From Phanerodontia chrysosporium (Eukaryota; Basidiomycota; Agaricomycetes; Polyporales; Phanerochaetaceae), in NCBI GenBank assembly GCA_001910725.1, contig MJGA01000002.1:124001-188000 (forward strand): DNA of 64,000 nt, given 5' to 3'. The position numbers and the translations under genes were made by a program. The notes beneath the pieces were generated by a model. That model worked only from the letters and a program-made list of their open reading frames with translations. It searched no databases and was not told where the DNA came from. Below, in pieces: positions 24,901 to 37,635 of the stretch. The stretch's first letter is position 1. Each line of letters opens with the position of its first letter.

Positions 24901-25720
24901 CCTGGCGACGCAAAGTGCTGTACGGATCACTGTGGCTGCGCAGAGATGAAGCATCGGTTCCGGCATTCCACGATGCAACCCGAGTATGTGAAGACGTGGA
25001 GGGCACGAGAGGGCTGAGGAATGAAAGTCGGTGGAAGTGAGTGAGCAAGGAGACCAGAGTTCGCGCGAGTTCTGCGTCGCGTGCTGAGAGACCTGACGCG
25101 ATCCGGTCGACTCGTGAGCGAAGCTCGTGGAGGAGTTCTGTGTCAGAGAGGGATTCGGCAGTCTGCAGCATCTCTCCACTGGCGTCCTGGAGCCGTAGAT
25201 TCATCACCAAGGTCTGGAGGGGAGATAGGCGATGTGTTGTACTTGGGGCGTTTGAGCTGCTAGGCGCGAGGTGTGAAGGATGAGGCATGGAATGCCGTCT
25301 GTCTGGGACTATCGGTGTCCAGCCGGAGTTTGCAGACAGCAGGTCATTGAGAGTGGCCAAGCAGATACTCTGAACCTGTCCGATCGATGGCAAGAGGTCT
25401 TCCTGCACGATATGAATCCACCGGCTGGAAGCAACGACAGCCGCACTCACCGCCGACTTCTGCGCATCTCCCATGTCGTCTTCTCTCGAAAAGGCATTGT
25501 CTACACAGCGTTCTTGAACCGCGGGCGAAGGGGACGATGGTGGTAACGAATGACGCTCCTCCTCGAGGAGAAAAGCCTCATCTGCAAGCGAGTCTAATAG
25601 TTCATCCTCCTCGCGCACCAAAGCGTTGCTAGGGAAAGGACTTGGAACACCGAGCCTCAGGTCGCGTTGAATATCCGAGACGTCGTCATTAACAGGCCTC
25701 GTGCGGGTTAGGGTCGCCAT
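21967..25720 (-). CDS. Long UBE3D-like protein (HECT_2, E2-binding domain)
   Basis: Start MATLTRTRPVNDDVSD at 25720. The first ~480 codons are helical and charged, with SSLLWSLIDDELEAVLALCR and a DRLYLVAPQLHNQRVELKKS coiled segment. A linker follows with the doublet LTLPEFIREGVPEA / LTLPEFIKENPPPD (about 24000-24090). The C-terminal part carries HECT_2/UBE3D landmarks: PTSFICASCSLPLV, AELVDAWMCHADQKLHEHV, FWPVDGEALVGGSYVLLRES, and a terminal YRFVIVDEEDDKPRILVWLF. UBE3D homologues bind ubiquitin-conjugating enzymes and are reported as E3 ligases. The segment around 22640-23000 is hard to splice confidently. Treating it all as one gene rests on continuous splicing at about 24230 and 23690; two adjacent genes remain possible. 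Confidence 0.7.
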
Positions 25721-26427
25721 ACAAGTTGGGAGTGAAGGAAAGACGATGAAGGTGCCTGCCAGTAGGTTGGAAGTGTCATACTGGTTTTGGCGGCCTTTCG
25801 GTGAATGGATCCGAGTTTTCTCAGGAAATTCCAGAAAAGGCGCAAATTTGGGCAAGTTTCTAGCGCCCTTGTGCCTTTCCCGTACGAAAAGCTCACGCAG
25901 ACATCTCGACGTATTCGTCGTCCAAGACGTCCAAGACATCGATATATGTTCTCTCGAAATCATCGCGCATGTGCTATTTATATGATATTTGTGCGAGAGA
26001 CGACTTCGATTATCCGAAGAAATGACAAGCAGTCCGCCGCCGTGGCGTACGCCGCGTCCTGACATTCGAACGGCCGATATGAAGGCAAGTGCCTGTGTCT
26101 GAACCATTAACATGTGTCGTAAAATCTCCTTGGTGTGACAAGGTTCAATTCCAGGTAGCATTCATTCAGGCCCCGAAGCTACAAACTTGTGACTGTTCTT
26201 CGGTTCGAATGAGCCCCACCTTGACCCTGTCGCACTTGTCTCGCGGTCGTGTGTTCTGTATATCGTCTGGAAACACGTCGGTGGATAGTTACTCAACTCA
26301 GTGTGCACTGCATACGAAAGTGTTGAGCTGAGCGCGTGGTGGAAACGAGGCATCAGCCACATCGCGCTCGCCTCGTTCTCTTGACCTCTAACCATCACGC
26401 ACTCCTCCGCAAGCAGAATACAGCGCC
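25721..26427. other. Divergent promoter region
   Basis: 707 bp between the UBE3D-like and MYND genes. It contains a TATTTATATGATATTT-type AT-rich patch near 25975-25990. No coding signal seen. Confidence 0.45.
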
Positions 26428-29400
26428 ATGGCACACACCATATTTTGGCCTGGAAAAATGTTCTTCTATCCCGTGGCAACACGTCTCCGATTTTCCTCCT
26501 GCAGCATGTGCCACCGGAGGACGATGCCGACATTCTGCTGCTTGGGTGCGGAGATCCCAGGAACATTCTGTATTCGCTATATGCTGCAGGAGAGGATACA
26601 AACTCAGGTATGTTGCAAGCTGTCGCCTCCAGACGGCACGAATTAATGCAACATTACCTGGCTGTAGACAATAGGAAACTCGACTTTACCTGTTGCGATT
26701 TTGAACCTGCCGTCATCGGTCTGTCCATCATTGTTTTCAACACCGCACTCTCTCAACTGCCTTAGCCCGAAATATTCTGCTGTTGACCCTCATTTCCGAC
26801 GGTGTACACGCAAAAACCTCTCAAAATCTGTGGAATATTTTCTACCACTTCTTCCTTGATGAGCATTCTCTCGCCCTCCTGCATACGCAGTCCCGTCAAC
26901 TGGCCGACGCGTCGACGTCGTTGGATACCTGGAACGCGTCCAAATACTCGCACTTTCTCGACATCGGAAACTCGTTCACTTTGCGTGAGCTGCACCGGCA
27001 CTGGGCGTTCTATGCCGAGACGAAGGAGTTCACACCCACGCGCCGAGGGCAATTGAAAGAAAGCTTCGTATCCGGGCTTGAGAAGGTCCAAAAGGAGAGG
27101 AGGACGTGGACAGACCTGACAGCGTCGCGCTCTGCTGGTCCGGCCATACTGCAAGCCGCGATGTCGGGCGCAGAGGCTTCTAGCCTCTTCTGGAAGACCG
27201 GCACTACGTACACATCCAAACGCGACATTGATGCAGCAACCGAAGTCAACCCCACCTTCGCTTACGCCATGGGCGATGAAGGCTTTATGCCTCACTATGG
27301 CACAAATATCCTTGCTGCCTTTCATCTCGCCCCCCTCTTCGCCACCGCCAGCCTCGCCAATGTTCCGCCATTAGACCAGGTGTATGACGGTGTTCGAGAC
27401 CAGTTCCGCGCTTGGTGCACAACGTTTTACAACCTGGTCAGCGGCTCCGCGTCTCGCATCAAGATTAGGGTCGTTGTCGCGGATGTCCTTGCTTTCTGCC
27501 AAGCCTTACGGTTCACGGCGGAACGCCACGATCCCTCTACATATCCTCGCGTAAGCTCCTGGAAAGCTCCTCTCCTGGTGCTGGATGGCAAGGACTACTC
27601 AAGCAACGCTGCACCGCTAACGTTTGATGTGATCGACACTTCGAATCTGTTCGACCACATCGGAAGCATCAACATGTTGGTCGCCACAGTCCCACTCTTG
27701 AAGCGCACGCCGTCTGCCTCTCTATTCACTGAGACACTGCTCTCATCTGGGGAAGATCCTATCGTATCGTTTGCTAGTAGCCTGTGTGGCGATGTGACGG
27801 CCCTGTCTTTACTCTTCGACCTGACCCCCACGGCACACCTGTCAGGCTATAACACTCAGTCCAATATCCACGAGCTCCTGGGTTACCACACTCGCGGAAA
27901 GGAGAGTGCTCAGTACCACGAGCGCTTGGTCTGGAAGATCCCTTCCCATCTTGCAGGTGCTGTCTGTCGCCCCGTCGCGGTGGACCCAGCCCAGCTCGCA
28001 CAACTGTTGTTCGGAGTCTACCACCGTATGTTTGCCAACGAGAACGTCTCCGACTACTTCCGCCGCGCAGTAACAAAGGCCAAGGTCCAGTCTCTCGAGC
28101 GTCTTCATTATTGCCGCAAAAGTTTCGCAGAGCTCGTGCGATGCCTCATGGACCGTGTCAGCGTAAACTGGAACGACGTCTTTGACCACTTTGAGCGGCA
28201 CATCACGGGCGACGACCAACTTCTCATGGGCATGAACTACTATCAGGACTTCATGACCCAGCTCCATCTCTCCCGCGTCTGGACTATCGAAACACTCCTC
28301 CCCGGCAATCCACGTCTGGTTGCAAACAAGGCAATCGGGCCTTTCCGCGACTGGTCGTCAGTTCCGCCAGTTGTATGCGTGGCATTCGTCGTTCCAAGGT
28401 CGAAACTCGCTCCGCTCGAAGAAGAGGGCGCTCCAGGAAACCCGGTATTGGCGGTAGAACTTGGGACTGCCAGCGCTTCTAACTTCTTCTCTTCCATCGA
28501 GCCCATGTTTGGTGCGCTTATCGTCAGTGGTAGCGGCGAGCAAATGCAGGCGACTGTAGACGGGGATCCCAAGGGCAAGCAAGGAAAGTCCGATGTGATC
28601 GTATCGCTTACAGTGGCATCCTGGTTGCTCGCCCTCGATCCCGCCGAAATGGTTGTCCGTCTCGTCGTCGTCACCACGCCTTCGTCTATGGTCCTGACGC
28701 AGAAGCTCGGCCTCCGGATGGCTATTCACGAGGTTCCATTGACTGACCGCAACCTTGTGTACGTCTTGCGGGAGCGGCCCAGTGTCGAGGGCGTCCGCGC
28801 TACGATACCCTACGCGCCTCAGCCGGGCTTGGCACCAACACCTGCGCCCATTACCCTTTCGGCGAACTCGACGACGATCGACAAGATGACTCGGAGGACA
28901 GACATCGTTGAGCCCAAGGCCAAAGAAGCGCTGGCTCGTAAGGACACTCCTGTTACTACGAGCCAGGCGGGACCGTGCGAGATCGAGCTCTCCATCGGCT
29001 CGGCTTATCACGAGAGGCTGGCATTCCCGTACCCCGTCGATGCAACGCAGTCGAAACTTCGAGTGGCCCGCCAGTCTTCCTGGGTAGAGGTACATTCTCC
29101 GCGTCGTTTTGTAGACTGTTGCTGACTGAAGCCGTCCAGGTCGTTGCCTCTCCGTGTCTTCTCGGCCACGTAGGGGCGCCTATTGTACCCGATTCCCCAT
29201 CGCAATGCAAGACCATAAGCCGATCCCTTGGACCATACACCGCGTCAACCTGGATCGATTGCCAATACTCAAGACGACGAACGTGGACAAGGCGCGACTT
29301 GAGTGGATCAATCCCCATGTCAGCCTCGCCTTCTCTGATCGCGAGAAGCGCACTCGGGAGACCAAAACTATGGACGCTATCGCCCACGTCAAGGACTCGA

Positions 29401-30146
29401 TGCATAGTATCTCCGTTCAGGTCGCCGGCATTCAGGGCCAGAAGCAGGTCTCTGTGTTTGGTCTCAATCGGACCTCGGGCGGTGGGATCGACACGCTATT
29501 GTTCATCACCAACATTCGCCTCGATGTCGCAGCCCATACAATCGTTGCTGACGCTCATGTTATGCCGCTGCACACCAGTTTCCTCCATAACATACTGCCT
29601 CGGGTGGCCGAGATCCGCGACCTCTGCCAGGTGAACGTAACTGCGGAAGAGTGCACCGCGTGGAAATACCTGCTCCCGAGCCTCGCCGAGCGCTGTCGCA
29701 CCTGGAACCACACGCCGACGTGTGCTTACTCTGCACCTGGCGCGCGCATCCCTCTCGCGACAGAGCACGGCGAAGTGCCCATTTGTGCGTGCGGCAAGGG
29801 AAAGGTGAGCGATGCCTTCCGTGCGCGGAAGGAATGGGCGCCTTTCCTGCCGTACGTCACTCGCATTGCACTTGGGCCGTTGTTCGCGGTGTCCTTCCTC
29901 GAATCCGTCGCAGGAGAGCTCAAAGAGCTGAAGAGCATCGGAAGTAGTTCTCGCTCCGCGGTCACGCCTGGTTCCGCACGTCCTCAAGGTGGTCAGGCGA
30001 AAGTCTCACGCTGCGGTGCGTGCAAGGCTGCTGTCGCCAACGACCGGCCCATGGTCTGTAGTCGCTGCAAGAAGGTCGCTTACTGTAGCCGCGACTGCCA
30101 GACCAAGGACTGGAAGCTGCACAAGCGATCTTGCACGGCCGTTTAA
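26428..30146 (+). CDS. DUF4470 - MYND zinc-finger protein
   Basis: About 1,150 residues. The N-terminus holds a DUF4470 domain (IFLLQHVPPEDDADILLLGC, GDPRNILYSLYAAGEDTN), a large helical middle (exon 26783-29091), and a C-terminal MYND finger (about 30010-30135) with the full Cys/His ligand set: CGACK, CSRCKKVAYCS, CQTKDWKLHKRSC. MYND fingers bind proline-rich partners; DUF4470 is found in fungal and ciliary proteins, and in basidiomycetes this combination is common but uncharacterised. Two frame changes are visible: at about 26475 (FFYPV / GNTSPIF, beside GG) and at about 29180 in exon 3 (GAPI / RFPIAMQDH). In both the downstream frame continues a conserved-looking protein, so the gene is probably intact and the sequence carries indels. 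Confidence 0.8.
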
Positions 30147-31628
30147 CGAACCCGATAGGTACGTACACTACGCTGCTTCATGGACCACGATATGGCGTAG
30201 CTGTTTTGCTTTGCTATGTCATCTGTCCTTACTTCAAATGGTTCTTGCGATAATCACGCCCTTGTAGTCCCACCCAAGTCCTGGCATGGAAGGACTTTCT
30301 TGTTTTGATCCGGGTTCCGGGTACGAAATACACTCCTTTCTTCCGCTGCTGGTAATGAGCAGCGACAGGCGGCCTCAGTGGTCTTTTGGGTACGAAACAA
30401 ACCTTGCGTAATTCTGACCTCGCTATTTGCACAAGCAGGGGATGTTATGTTAAGGTCAAAACCACAGTCCTGCTATTAAGGCGTAGGCGGACGCGGACGC
30501 CTGCTTGCAACCGTGAACCTCCTGTGCCTTTGACGATATATCGCTGATCGTGCCCCGCATCTCGCTCCAGCACCACGCCAGAACATGACGGTACCAGACA
30601 AATGCATCGCTGTGATTCGAACGCTGAGAATCACCCGTCGCTCTCGCATCCATCGGTGGCCGAACCAAAGGGGACTGTCTCTCCACTGTCGCACCAGCGT
30701 CCTTCTCCAACTAACTTTACGGTCGCCACGTGTAGTGATCCATCAGACTGTCCGCAAGACCAGCGATGAGACAAGCTTCGTTGATACCCTCCGCTTTACG
30801 CAGCCTGAGCTCTCACTAATGTCCTTCCGGTGCGTTCTCGTGTCAGTACCATCCGACACACATCACAGTCAGCGCTCTTCGCTCCGCTTCTTGACTCCTA
30901 GCCGCTCCAGACTGGCGCAGGCAAGTCTACTTTACCTTCGCAGCAACTCAGTCTCGGGCGTACTGACTTCTTATCAGCTGCACACGCCGGGCCGGAGTTC
31001 GCACTGAGGCAGCTCAGGGGCGCATACATGCACAATGAGTAGTTCACACCAGGAGTAACCACAGGAGTCTAAGCCTGGGCTGCAATCTTCCCTTCTGTAT
31101 AGACATGGAAGATGCTCGTCAAAGCTTCCGAATTGCAACCGTCGCATCTGGGCGAAGTCAGGGGACCGTTACAGCTCTCGAGACCAATAATTTCTACCCG
31201 CATGTCTCGCTCAAAGTTTAGTCCAGTTGACAATAGGTTAGTCACAATTGCATCGCGCTCCTACTGTGGCTTGTTCGACGTGTTCACTCTAGGTCGAGCA
31301 AACGCTGTGAAGCGATCGTCAAGTGTAATCCGCGCCTGCTGAGTCTCTGACAGACGGCTACAAGCGCACGTCACTCTTCAGCCGTAGGTACGAGGGTGTG
31401 ATTTCTCGTGCTTCCAAGTAAGCTGCTGGATTGCAGAAACCGGGCGAAACCCATCCGTTACCTTGACACATGTACCCAGCATCATGTTGCTCCTGCGGTT
31501 CAAGGGGGTACATAGACATTTCAGATGTGTCCGAAGCCACGATCACGAGCGCCGCTGCGCTGCATTCATTGTGCGCACACCGTTTCGGACCAGTCGTCAC
31601 AAGATGAAATATATCGATCACAGAGCAG
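30147..31628. other. 1.5 kb without a recognised gene
   Basis: Short overlapping open frames only (for example plus 30585-31007, minus 30456-30710). No family recognised and no clear repeat ends found. Confidence 0.35.
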
Positions 31629-31673
31629 TATATATATCTCATCATTCTCCATGCAGTACTCCAGCAGTCCAGC
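31629..31673 (+). promoter_or_regulatory. TATA box and conserved leader motif of isochorismatase-like copy 1
   Basis: TATATATAT at 31629-31637 lies 78 bases before the ATG. CCAGCAGTCCAGC at 31661-31673 recurs upstream of the two other intact paralogues (55282-55293 and 62288-62300 on the minus strand), each between TATA and ATG. Confidence 0.55.
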
Positions 31674-31714
31674 GCATTAGCAGGCACTCGCAGATACTCG
31701 AACCAGCTACAGAA

Positions 31715-32586
31715 ATGTCCTGTGCGTATTGTCTCTATGACGCTGGCAAACCCACTTTCTAACACCTCGTAGCTCACCACACGAAGTACGAACGCCTTGA
31801 CAAGGAGAAGGCGTGTCTTCTCGTCGTCGACATGCAGGAGGGCCTCTTCCAGCTGGCCCGTGATGAGGATGCGCTCACCGTCAAGAGCAACATCTTTGCC
31901 CACAGCGAGCTCTCCAGGGTGTTCAACCTCCCGACCATCCTTACGACCAGCGATGAGGATGGTTTGTTGACGTCCTTTCGCTGCTCTCCCTACTGTTCGC
32001 TGACATAGCGATGCAATAGGCCCGAACGGCCCCCTTCCGCGGGAGATCGTCCAGATGCACCCAAAAGCTCCGTACATCAAGCGTGCGGGCGAGGTCAACC
32101 CGTACGACAATGCCAAGTTCCGCGAGGCCGTCAAGCACACTGGCAAGAAGCAAGTCATCATCGGGGGCATACCCACTGACGTGCGTTTCTTTCCCTCCTC
32201 CTCGCTCACTTCTCGCTAACCAAACACCCCGTCTATAGGTTTGCATTGTCAGCCTTGCGCTGTCGCTCTTGAACGACGGCTACGAGGTCTTCGTCAACAG
32301 CGACGCATGCGGCTGCATTGGGCGTAGGACTGCCGAGGACGCGACCGATCGCATGCGCCGCGCTGGCGTTCAGGTTCTCTCGCTCTTTGCGACAGCCTGC
32401 GAGCTCATGCGCGACTGGCGCAGCAAGCCTGGTGCCAAGGAGCTCGTTCCGTTCTTTGACAAGTACGCCTTCCCCCTTCTGTCTTTGGTGCCGGATGTTA
32501 ATGGCTGGCCGTTCAGGTACCTCCCCGAGTATGGCATGCTCGTGCGCGCCCACGATGCGGCCGTCAAGGATGTTGCTCCTCAGTGA
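31715..32586 (+). CDS. Isochorismatase-like cysteine hydrolase, copy 1
   Basis: The first exon is only seven bases (ATGTCCT, 31715-31721); exon 2 starts at 31773. The joined protein opens MSSHHTKYERLDKEKACLLV and has the YcaC/isochorismatase fold: LLVVDMQEGL with the catalytic aspartate, PREIVQMHPKAPYIKR, NPYDNAKFREAV, IIGGIPTD joined across an intron to VCIVSLALSL with the nucleophilic cysteine, then DACGCIGRRTAEDA. The end is YLPEYGMLVRAHDA..APQ. The family hydrolyses amides, ethers or nitriles of small molecules; the true substrate is unknown. No signal peptide, so cytosolic. It is one of four copies in this window (others at 44559, 54356, 61362) and shows no lesion. Confidence 0.85.
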
Positions 32587-33313
32587 GCATTCCGGTTGTA
32601 GGTCCTGTGTATTGTAGGAAAGTATCCACTGCACCGTGGATGAATCAGAATGAATGAAAGTACAGTGTATTGCGGTTTGTGCTCGTTAACAGAAGGGGGT
32701 GTTTTCTGTCTCTCTCGCCTTCACAAGGGCTGTGTATGCAGGGAACGCGCCGGTAAGGTCTTGGTAGCTACCTTCAACAAACGTCGACCAACAATACTTC
32801 GAGGTTACATGTCGCCCTCGGATTGCAGCATCGTTTGAACTCACGAGATCTTTACTCCGACTGCATGAGAACAACTCGGAGTACTGGCGAGATCCGGTGG
32901 AAGTTTCAGTGCAGGTGGGAGCAGGGGCGCGGTTCATAGCATCCAGCTTCAAAATCCCGAGCTTCATGTCTGGAATGCCCTGCTGAGCGACGTTTTGGCT
33001 TTTCGCGGCGGTAATTTGTAGGATATATGCAGCACGTCTATGCAAAATTCGTTAAAAACGACATGTCGAAGATGGCAAAGGCGCTTACTGGGCCGTGAGA
33101 GGCATCAATCTCATCCTCGGCCCGACTCACAGGCTGCGCACTGCGGCCGAGTCATACAGTTGCACTTTACTTCAAGCTTCGACCGTCACAACGCGGACGT
33201 CCAGGAGTGTACGGAAAGTATGCATGGTTCTGAGCAGACAGCCCCAGAGGTCTGTAGCCTTTATCAGTCTTACACCAACTTTCTGCTGATCGTTGCCTGC
33301 GTGCCGGGATCTA
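32587..33313. other. Region between isochorismatase copy 1 and the F-box gene
   Basis: 727 bp. It may contain a first exon of the F-box gene, but none could be fixed. Short open frames only. Confidence 0.35.
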
Positions 33314-33924
33314 GCTTCCTCCAGAGTTGCTTAATATCATCTTTGCATTTCTCCTAGTAGAAAAAAAGCAAGAACTGAAGTCATGCACATTAGTCTGCCA
33401 GACCTGGCGTACGTACGCCCAGACGTATCTCTTCCGAGAAGCGGTGTACACCATGGAGGATAACAATGAAGATTCTCCTTGCGTGGAGGACCACCGTACA
33501 GCCCTCGCCCGTATACGTACCTTTTTTGAGCTGTGCAAGGACATTGCAGCTTATGTGCACCATCTTACCCTGCGAATCGTGCTGCGCTTTCCCCGGTATG
33601 ACTGGTTCATCCTGCCAGACACCGGCTACCATGAATCTACTTCACTTCTCGGTCTTCTTCACCTCTTCCCTCAATTACAACACCTTTCCCTGCAAGACAT
33701 CTTTGTTACACCGGAAGTCTCCCTGACGGACCACATCTCAGAACTAGTATTTCTGCCTTTGAAGAGCTTGATGATATCCAGCTAACAGGAAGAGATACCA
33801 TACAGCGATATCACGTGCCTGCTCAACCTGTTCACGGAGGTTGATGCGCTACATCTAGCAGTGACCTGTTATTTCAACTGGAGGAGGCAGGAATCACCAT
33901 GTGCCCCCACCAGACGCCTCGCCG

Positions 33925-33936
33925 CATCAGGAAACA
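33925..33936 (+). repeat. Left TIR of the Plavaka element
   Basis: CATCAGGAAACA, directly preceded by the F-box sequence ending in CG. Confidence 0.85.
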
Positions 33937-34111
33937 CGCAAAACGACGTAGTAACCAAGTTGAATCGGAGTGCCGTGGAGCATACGGAGCGGTGTGCGTA
34001 GCGCTGGAGACCTCGGGAGCGCGCTGTAGCATCACCTCAGCATCCATAGCCCTGCGCAGCGTTCGTAGTCAATGTATTAACACCAGCGACTTGACCAGCA
34101 ACAATACACTA

Positions 34112-37100
34112 CTAGGATTTCAGCCATCTATCTAGTAGTAAACGGAAGATTACGAAGTCAGAGTGCCGTAGATATGGGTTGACGTAGAAGCGAGAGCATC
34201 TTTGTAACACATTCTCTGGAGACCACGTCCTGTCCATCTATCGGCCGAACACTGGAAGAAGATGACAGGTCCGGACGATCGAGGCAAGCGATATCACAGA
34301 CGCGTGCTGGCGCCCGTGGCGAGTTGATCGCGCGACGCGGTACATTCCTAGCGCGTTGTCGCGAGCCTGGAAAGGTGTGAACCACTCCACGTACGCCAAT
34401 GGCTGCTTGACGAGCATCGCGAACTCTCGTGGAGGCTCAAAGATCATGCGTACTTGACCAACGCGCAGATCTGGAAAATAATGCGATTGTGATGTACGCG
34501 ACGTCACCAAAACGTGAGCACACATCCTAATGTCAGATTCTCAGCTGCGTACGCACTTGCTAACGGTCTAGGATCCCGTTCCAGCACTGAGACTTCGGAC
34601 TCGCCGTCTGCAATCCCCCGATAAGTTCTCGGTGGAGCGGCGGTTGGGTCAACTGCCAGGACGGTCGAGAACTGGGAAGGCGCGCCCCGATTACGACCTA
34701 GGGGGGCAACAGCAGGTATCGCTTGGATCCTGTCGCGTTCCGCATGCTTTGAGGCCTGAGACATGATGGGAAGGGTGAGTTTTGCTTGCTTATAGGCTGA
34801 AACACGCATCGTTGGTTCAACATTCAGCGCTGGGAGTGTGATGAGCTGGATGCGGGTAAGATGACTTGTGTCGATGTGACGCAGATGGTCTTCTAACGCG
34901 GGTATGAGATCGGGTGCTCCGAACATGTCGGCAGCATTGGATACCTTCATGGCGCCGAACGCAGGATGCTTGGCCATGGTGCAAGCGATAGGGGCCAGCG
35001 CGATACGGGATGATGTTGTGCGCGGAGCTGAAGATATGAACGCTGTTGCAGGTACGTCCTCTTCCTCTGCAGCGTCGTCGCCTTCTGTATTCTCGTCCTC
35101 ATCATCGCTGTCGTCCTCAGAACCACCGGTGAAGTCTGACTCTTGAGATACCTCGCAGTCGAGCTTGAGCCAGCGCAGATAGCCTTTGAAACGGTGCGTA
35201 GCTTCACGGCGCTGCAGCCATTTCGCCATTTGCTCTATGTATTGCTTACGGTTGCTTGCACGATACCCTAGTTTTGCGAAATCAATGTGAAGACGCTCCG
35301 GGCCCTCTGTGTTGTAGCCGTCCGCTGCGCCCAACAGCATAATCGACGGTACGTAGTGCTCCATAGAATGTAGCTTCGCGAAGTTGAAGTGTTCACGAAC
35401 ACCCCAGCGAATAAATACGTCCTTGTGCTCGTGGAATGCGCGCCATGACGACTCGAGGTTCGCGAGAGACTCTCATGTGTGAACCTCGAAATGCGCATAG
35501 TAGACGAAGTCCAGAAGGGCACGTACAGCCTGTTCAACGTCTGGATCTGCTCCGCCAGCGACAACCCCCAGGAAGACCTTTTCCATCTGCTTGTACTCGT
35601 TTCCGGTCCATTGCGAGACAAGCGAGATCCCCTTCTTGAAGTGGCGCAGGTCAGCGTGAGGGCTCATCGCACGGAATCGAGAGTCGACTTCGTCCTTATC
35701 TCTAATGATGCAGGCCGTTGCCCACTTGACGGTATGATTCTTAAACATTCCCTTGTGAAGCTGATGGAGAATGTCCGGTGTCAGGCACTGGAAAATGTTG
35801 CAGTGAGGAAGACCGGTCCAGAAGGGAGCAACCGCACGGAGCCCCAGTTTCTCGAAGTCTGCAGGGCTCTCTCCATCGAGCTTCTCGGCAATAGCGGACG
35901 CAACGGCTTTAGGATCTCGAAGGACTGAATTGACAGGGTCGGAAGAGGGTTCCCCTCGCTTCGTGGGATCGACACCACACTTCGGACAGCAGTTCTCCTT
36001 GCAGCAGGACACGAGGCACTGCTCCGGGTGGTCGGCGATGTACGCAGCAAGGATAGGGAAGACCAGACGCTTGAAGCCGTCATCGCATGTGATCTCCACC
36101 CCGTTCTTCCCAGCGTCGATAAGCGGTGAGAGAAGCGATCTCATGCAGTCGTGAAATAGCTGATAGCCCTGATGAGCTCGCTCCTTCTCCGAGAAGCATT
36201 CTAGCTTCGTCACAGGGAGGTAACCGATGAGAACGGTTGCGTGGGAGGATGGGGACCTCCGGGTGGCTTTCGCGATGTTTTCCAGGGTAAGGTACACTGG
36301 CCATGCTGCCTTGTCCCCGCTAAACGTCGATAGCTGGGTCTTGTCAGATGCAAGAATGACAGGTGCAACCGTCGCACCTGCAGGAAGCAGATTCTGTTGG
36401 AAGGGTGAGTATGAATGACGACAGATTTGTATAGTTATCTAACAATTCACCTGGACTGTTTCCCACCAGCCGGCGGTCCACATTTCGCTTATCATTGGTT
36501 TCTCACCCCAAGGGTCTTCAAACAGTCGCTTTGGTTCGTATTCAATGCTACCGTTGAACGCTGGATTTGATAAGAGCTCCTCGACACATTTGACAGGGTT
36601 GCGCCGCCATAACTCCAAGGTCTCAGTCTTCTTCTTCCCGCCTTCGTCCAGCAAGTCGCCCTCTACCCCCCACATCTCACACTCCCATTCCGGCCCTTCC
36701 GGGAGCTGGTCCACGAGCTTCATGAATGACCGCTTGTTCTTGAAGGATACATTTGTGCGGGATCGTGTCTGTAACTCGGTAAGCACGTGTATTGCCAGCG
36801 AAGTCTGCTTGCTTACTCACAATGTTGAGCTTCAGGTAGCGGTCAATATCTGCCTGGCTCATTCCACTCGTGAGGAGGAAGCGAGCCAGCAGCCATTCGT
36901 CTTCATCCGCAAATGGTGCCCATGGGTTGTCGGCGAGCCCCGCTTCAACTCGCTTGTTGTGAATCGCCTCGAAGAGATTAGAACCCTTCCCGTGAGTTGC
37001 CCCTGCAGAGCGCGGATAGTAGCTGATGTATGGATCTTTAGGCAAGCTGCCGGCCTCGGTTTCATCATCATCAGTGCAGTCATCGACTCTTGCACGCTTG

Positions 37101-37447
37101 CTAGGTGAGTCCCCGTCGGAGTTAGGCATGGGGGACAGCGGTCGCCCGCCAGGCCAGGCGAAGGACGGCCCAGAGCTCAAGTTTGAATGCTCATGCACTC
37201 GGCTGTCAGCAGGTCCTTCGCCATTGTCGACTTGGGGATGTTGTGTACCGCTGACTTGCACCTCCGTGAGTTGCTCACTATCCTCGTTGCCTGTTCGTCG
37301 GAGGAAGTTCGCTCTTCTGATGGACATCCATTCTTCATACAGTTTCTTGCACCCTGGACTCTGCGCGACATGAGAAGAGAGGCCCCCTTCGGTACGAGTC
37401 GTTGCACGGCAGTATGGGCAATGAAACACTCTGCCTGAGGTATGCAT
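34112..37447 (-). pseudogene. Plavaka transposase with two in-frame stops
   Basis: The N-terminus has a C2H2-like finger typical of Plavaka (FHCPYCRATTRTEGGLSSHV..C), a Ser/acidic linker, then NPWAPFADEDEWLLARFLLT. Exon 2 has PEWECEMWGVEGD and WWETVQ. Exon 3 begins LLPAGATVAPVILASDKTQL and continues with KAAWPVYLTLENIAKATRRS, HATVLIGYLP, CCKENCCPKCGVDPTKRG (zinc-knuckle-like Cys cluster) and LTPDILHQLHKGMFKNHTVK, the diagnostic transposase core. The frame has an in-frame TGA at 35473-35475 and a TAG at 34238-34240, with clearly homologous protein on both sides (ESLANLESSWRAFHEHKDVF; then MDRTWSPENVLQRC). Otherwise the length, about 950 codons, looks full. As it stands the enzyme would be truncated before its C-terminal third. 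Confidence 0.85.
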
Positions 37448-37635
37448 CGAGGGTAGGGATGAGGTTATTGCCGTTAGAAACAGAGGTGAGTATCAGATTG
37501 GGGAGACACTCTCACAGCAATGGTATTCGCTTCCTAACTTCCACCTGTCATAGGTCTCCACCGTCGAGTTCGTTGGGGAGCTGGCTCCTTCCCCATCCGA
37601 GTTGACTTCCAACTCTTGCAGAGCCTCATACCAAC
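37448..37635. promoter_or_regulatory. Bidirectional promoter of the Plavaka element
   Basis: 188 bp separate the divergent ATGs of transposase and DUF6532 gene. No distinct TATA box; promoter function is inferred from geometry only. Confidence 0.4.
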
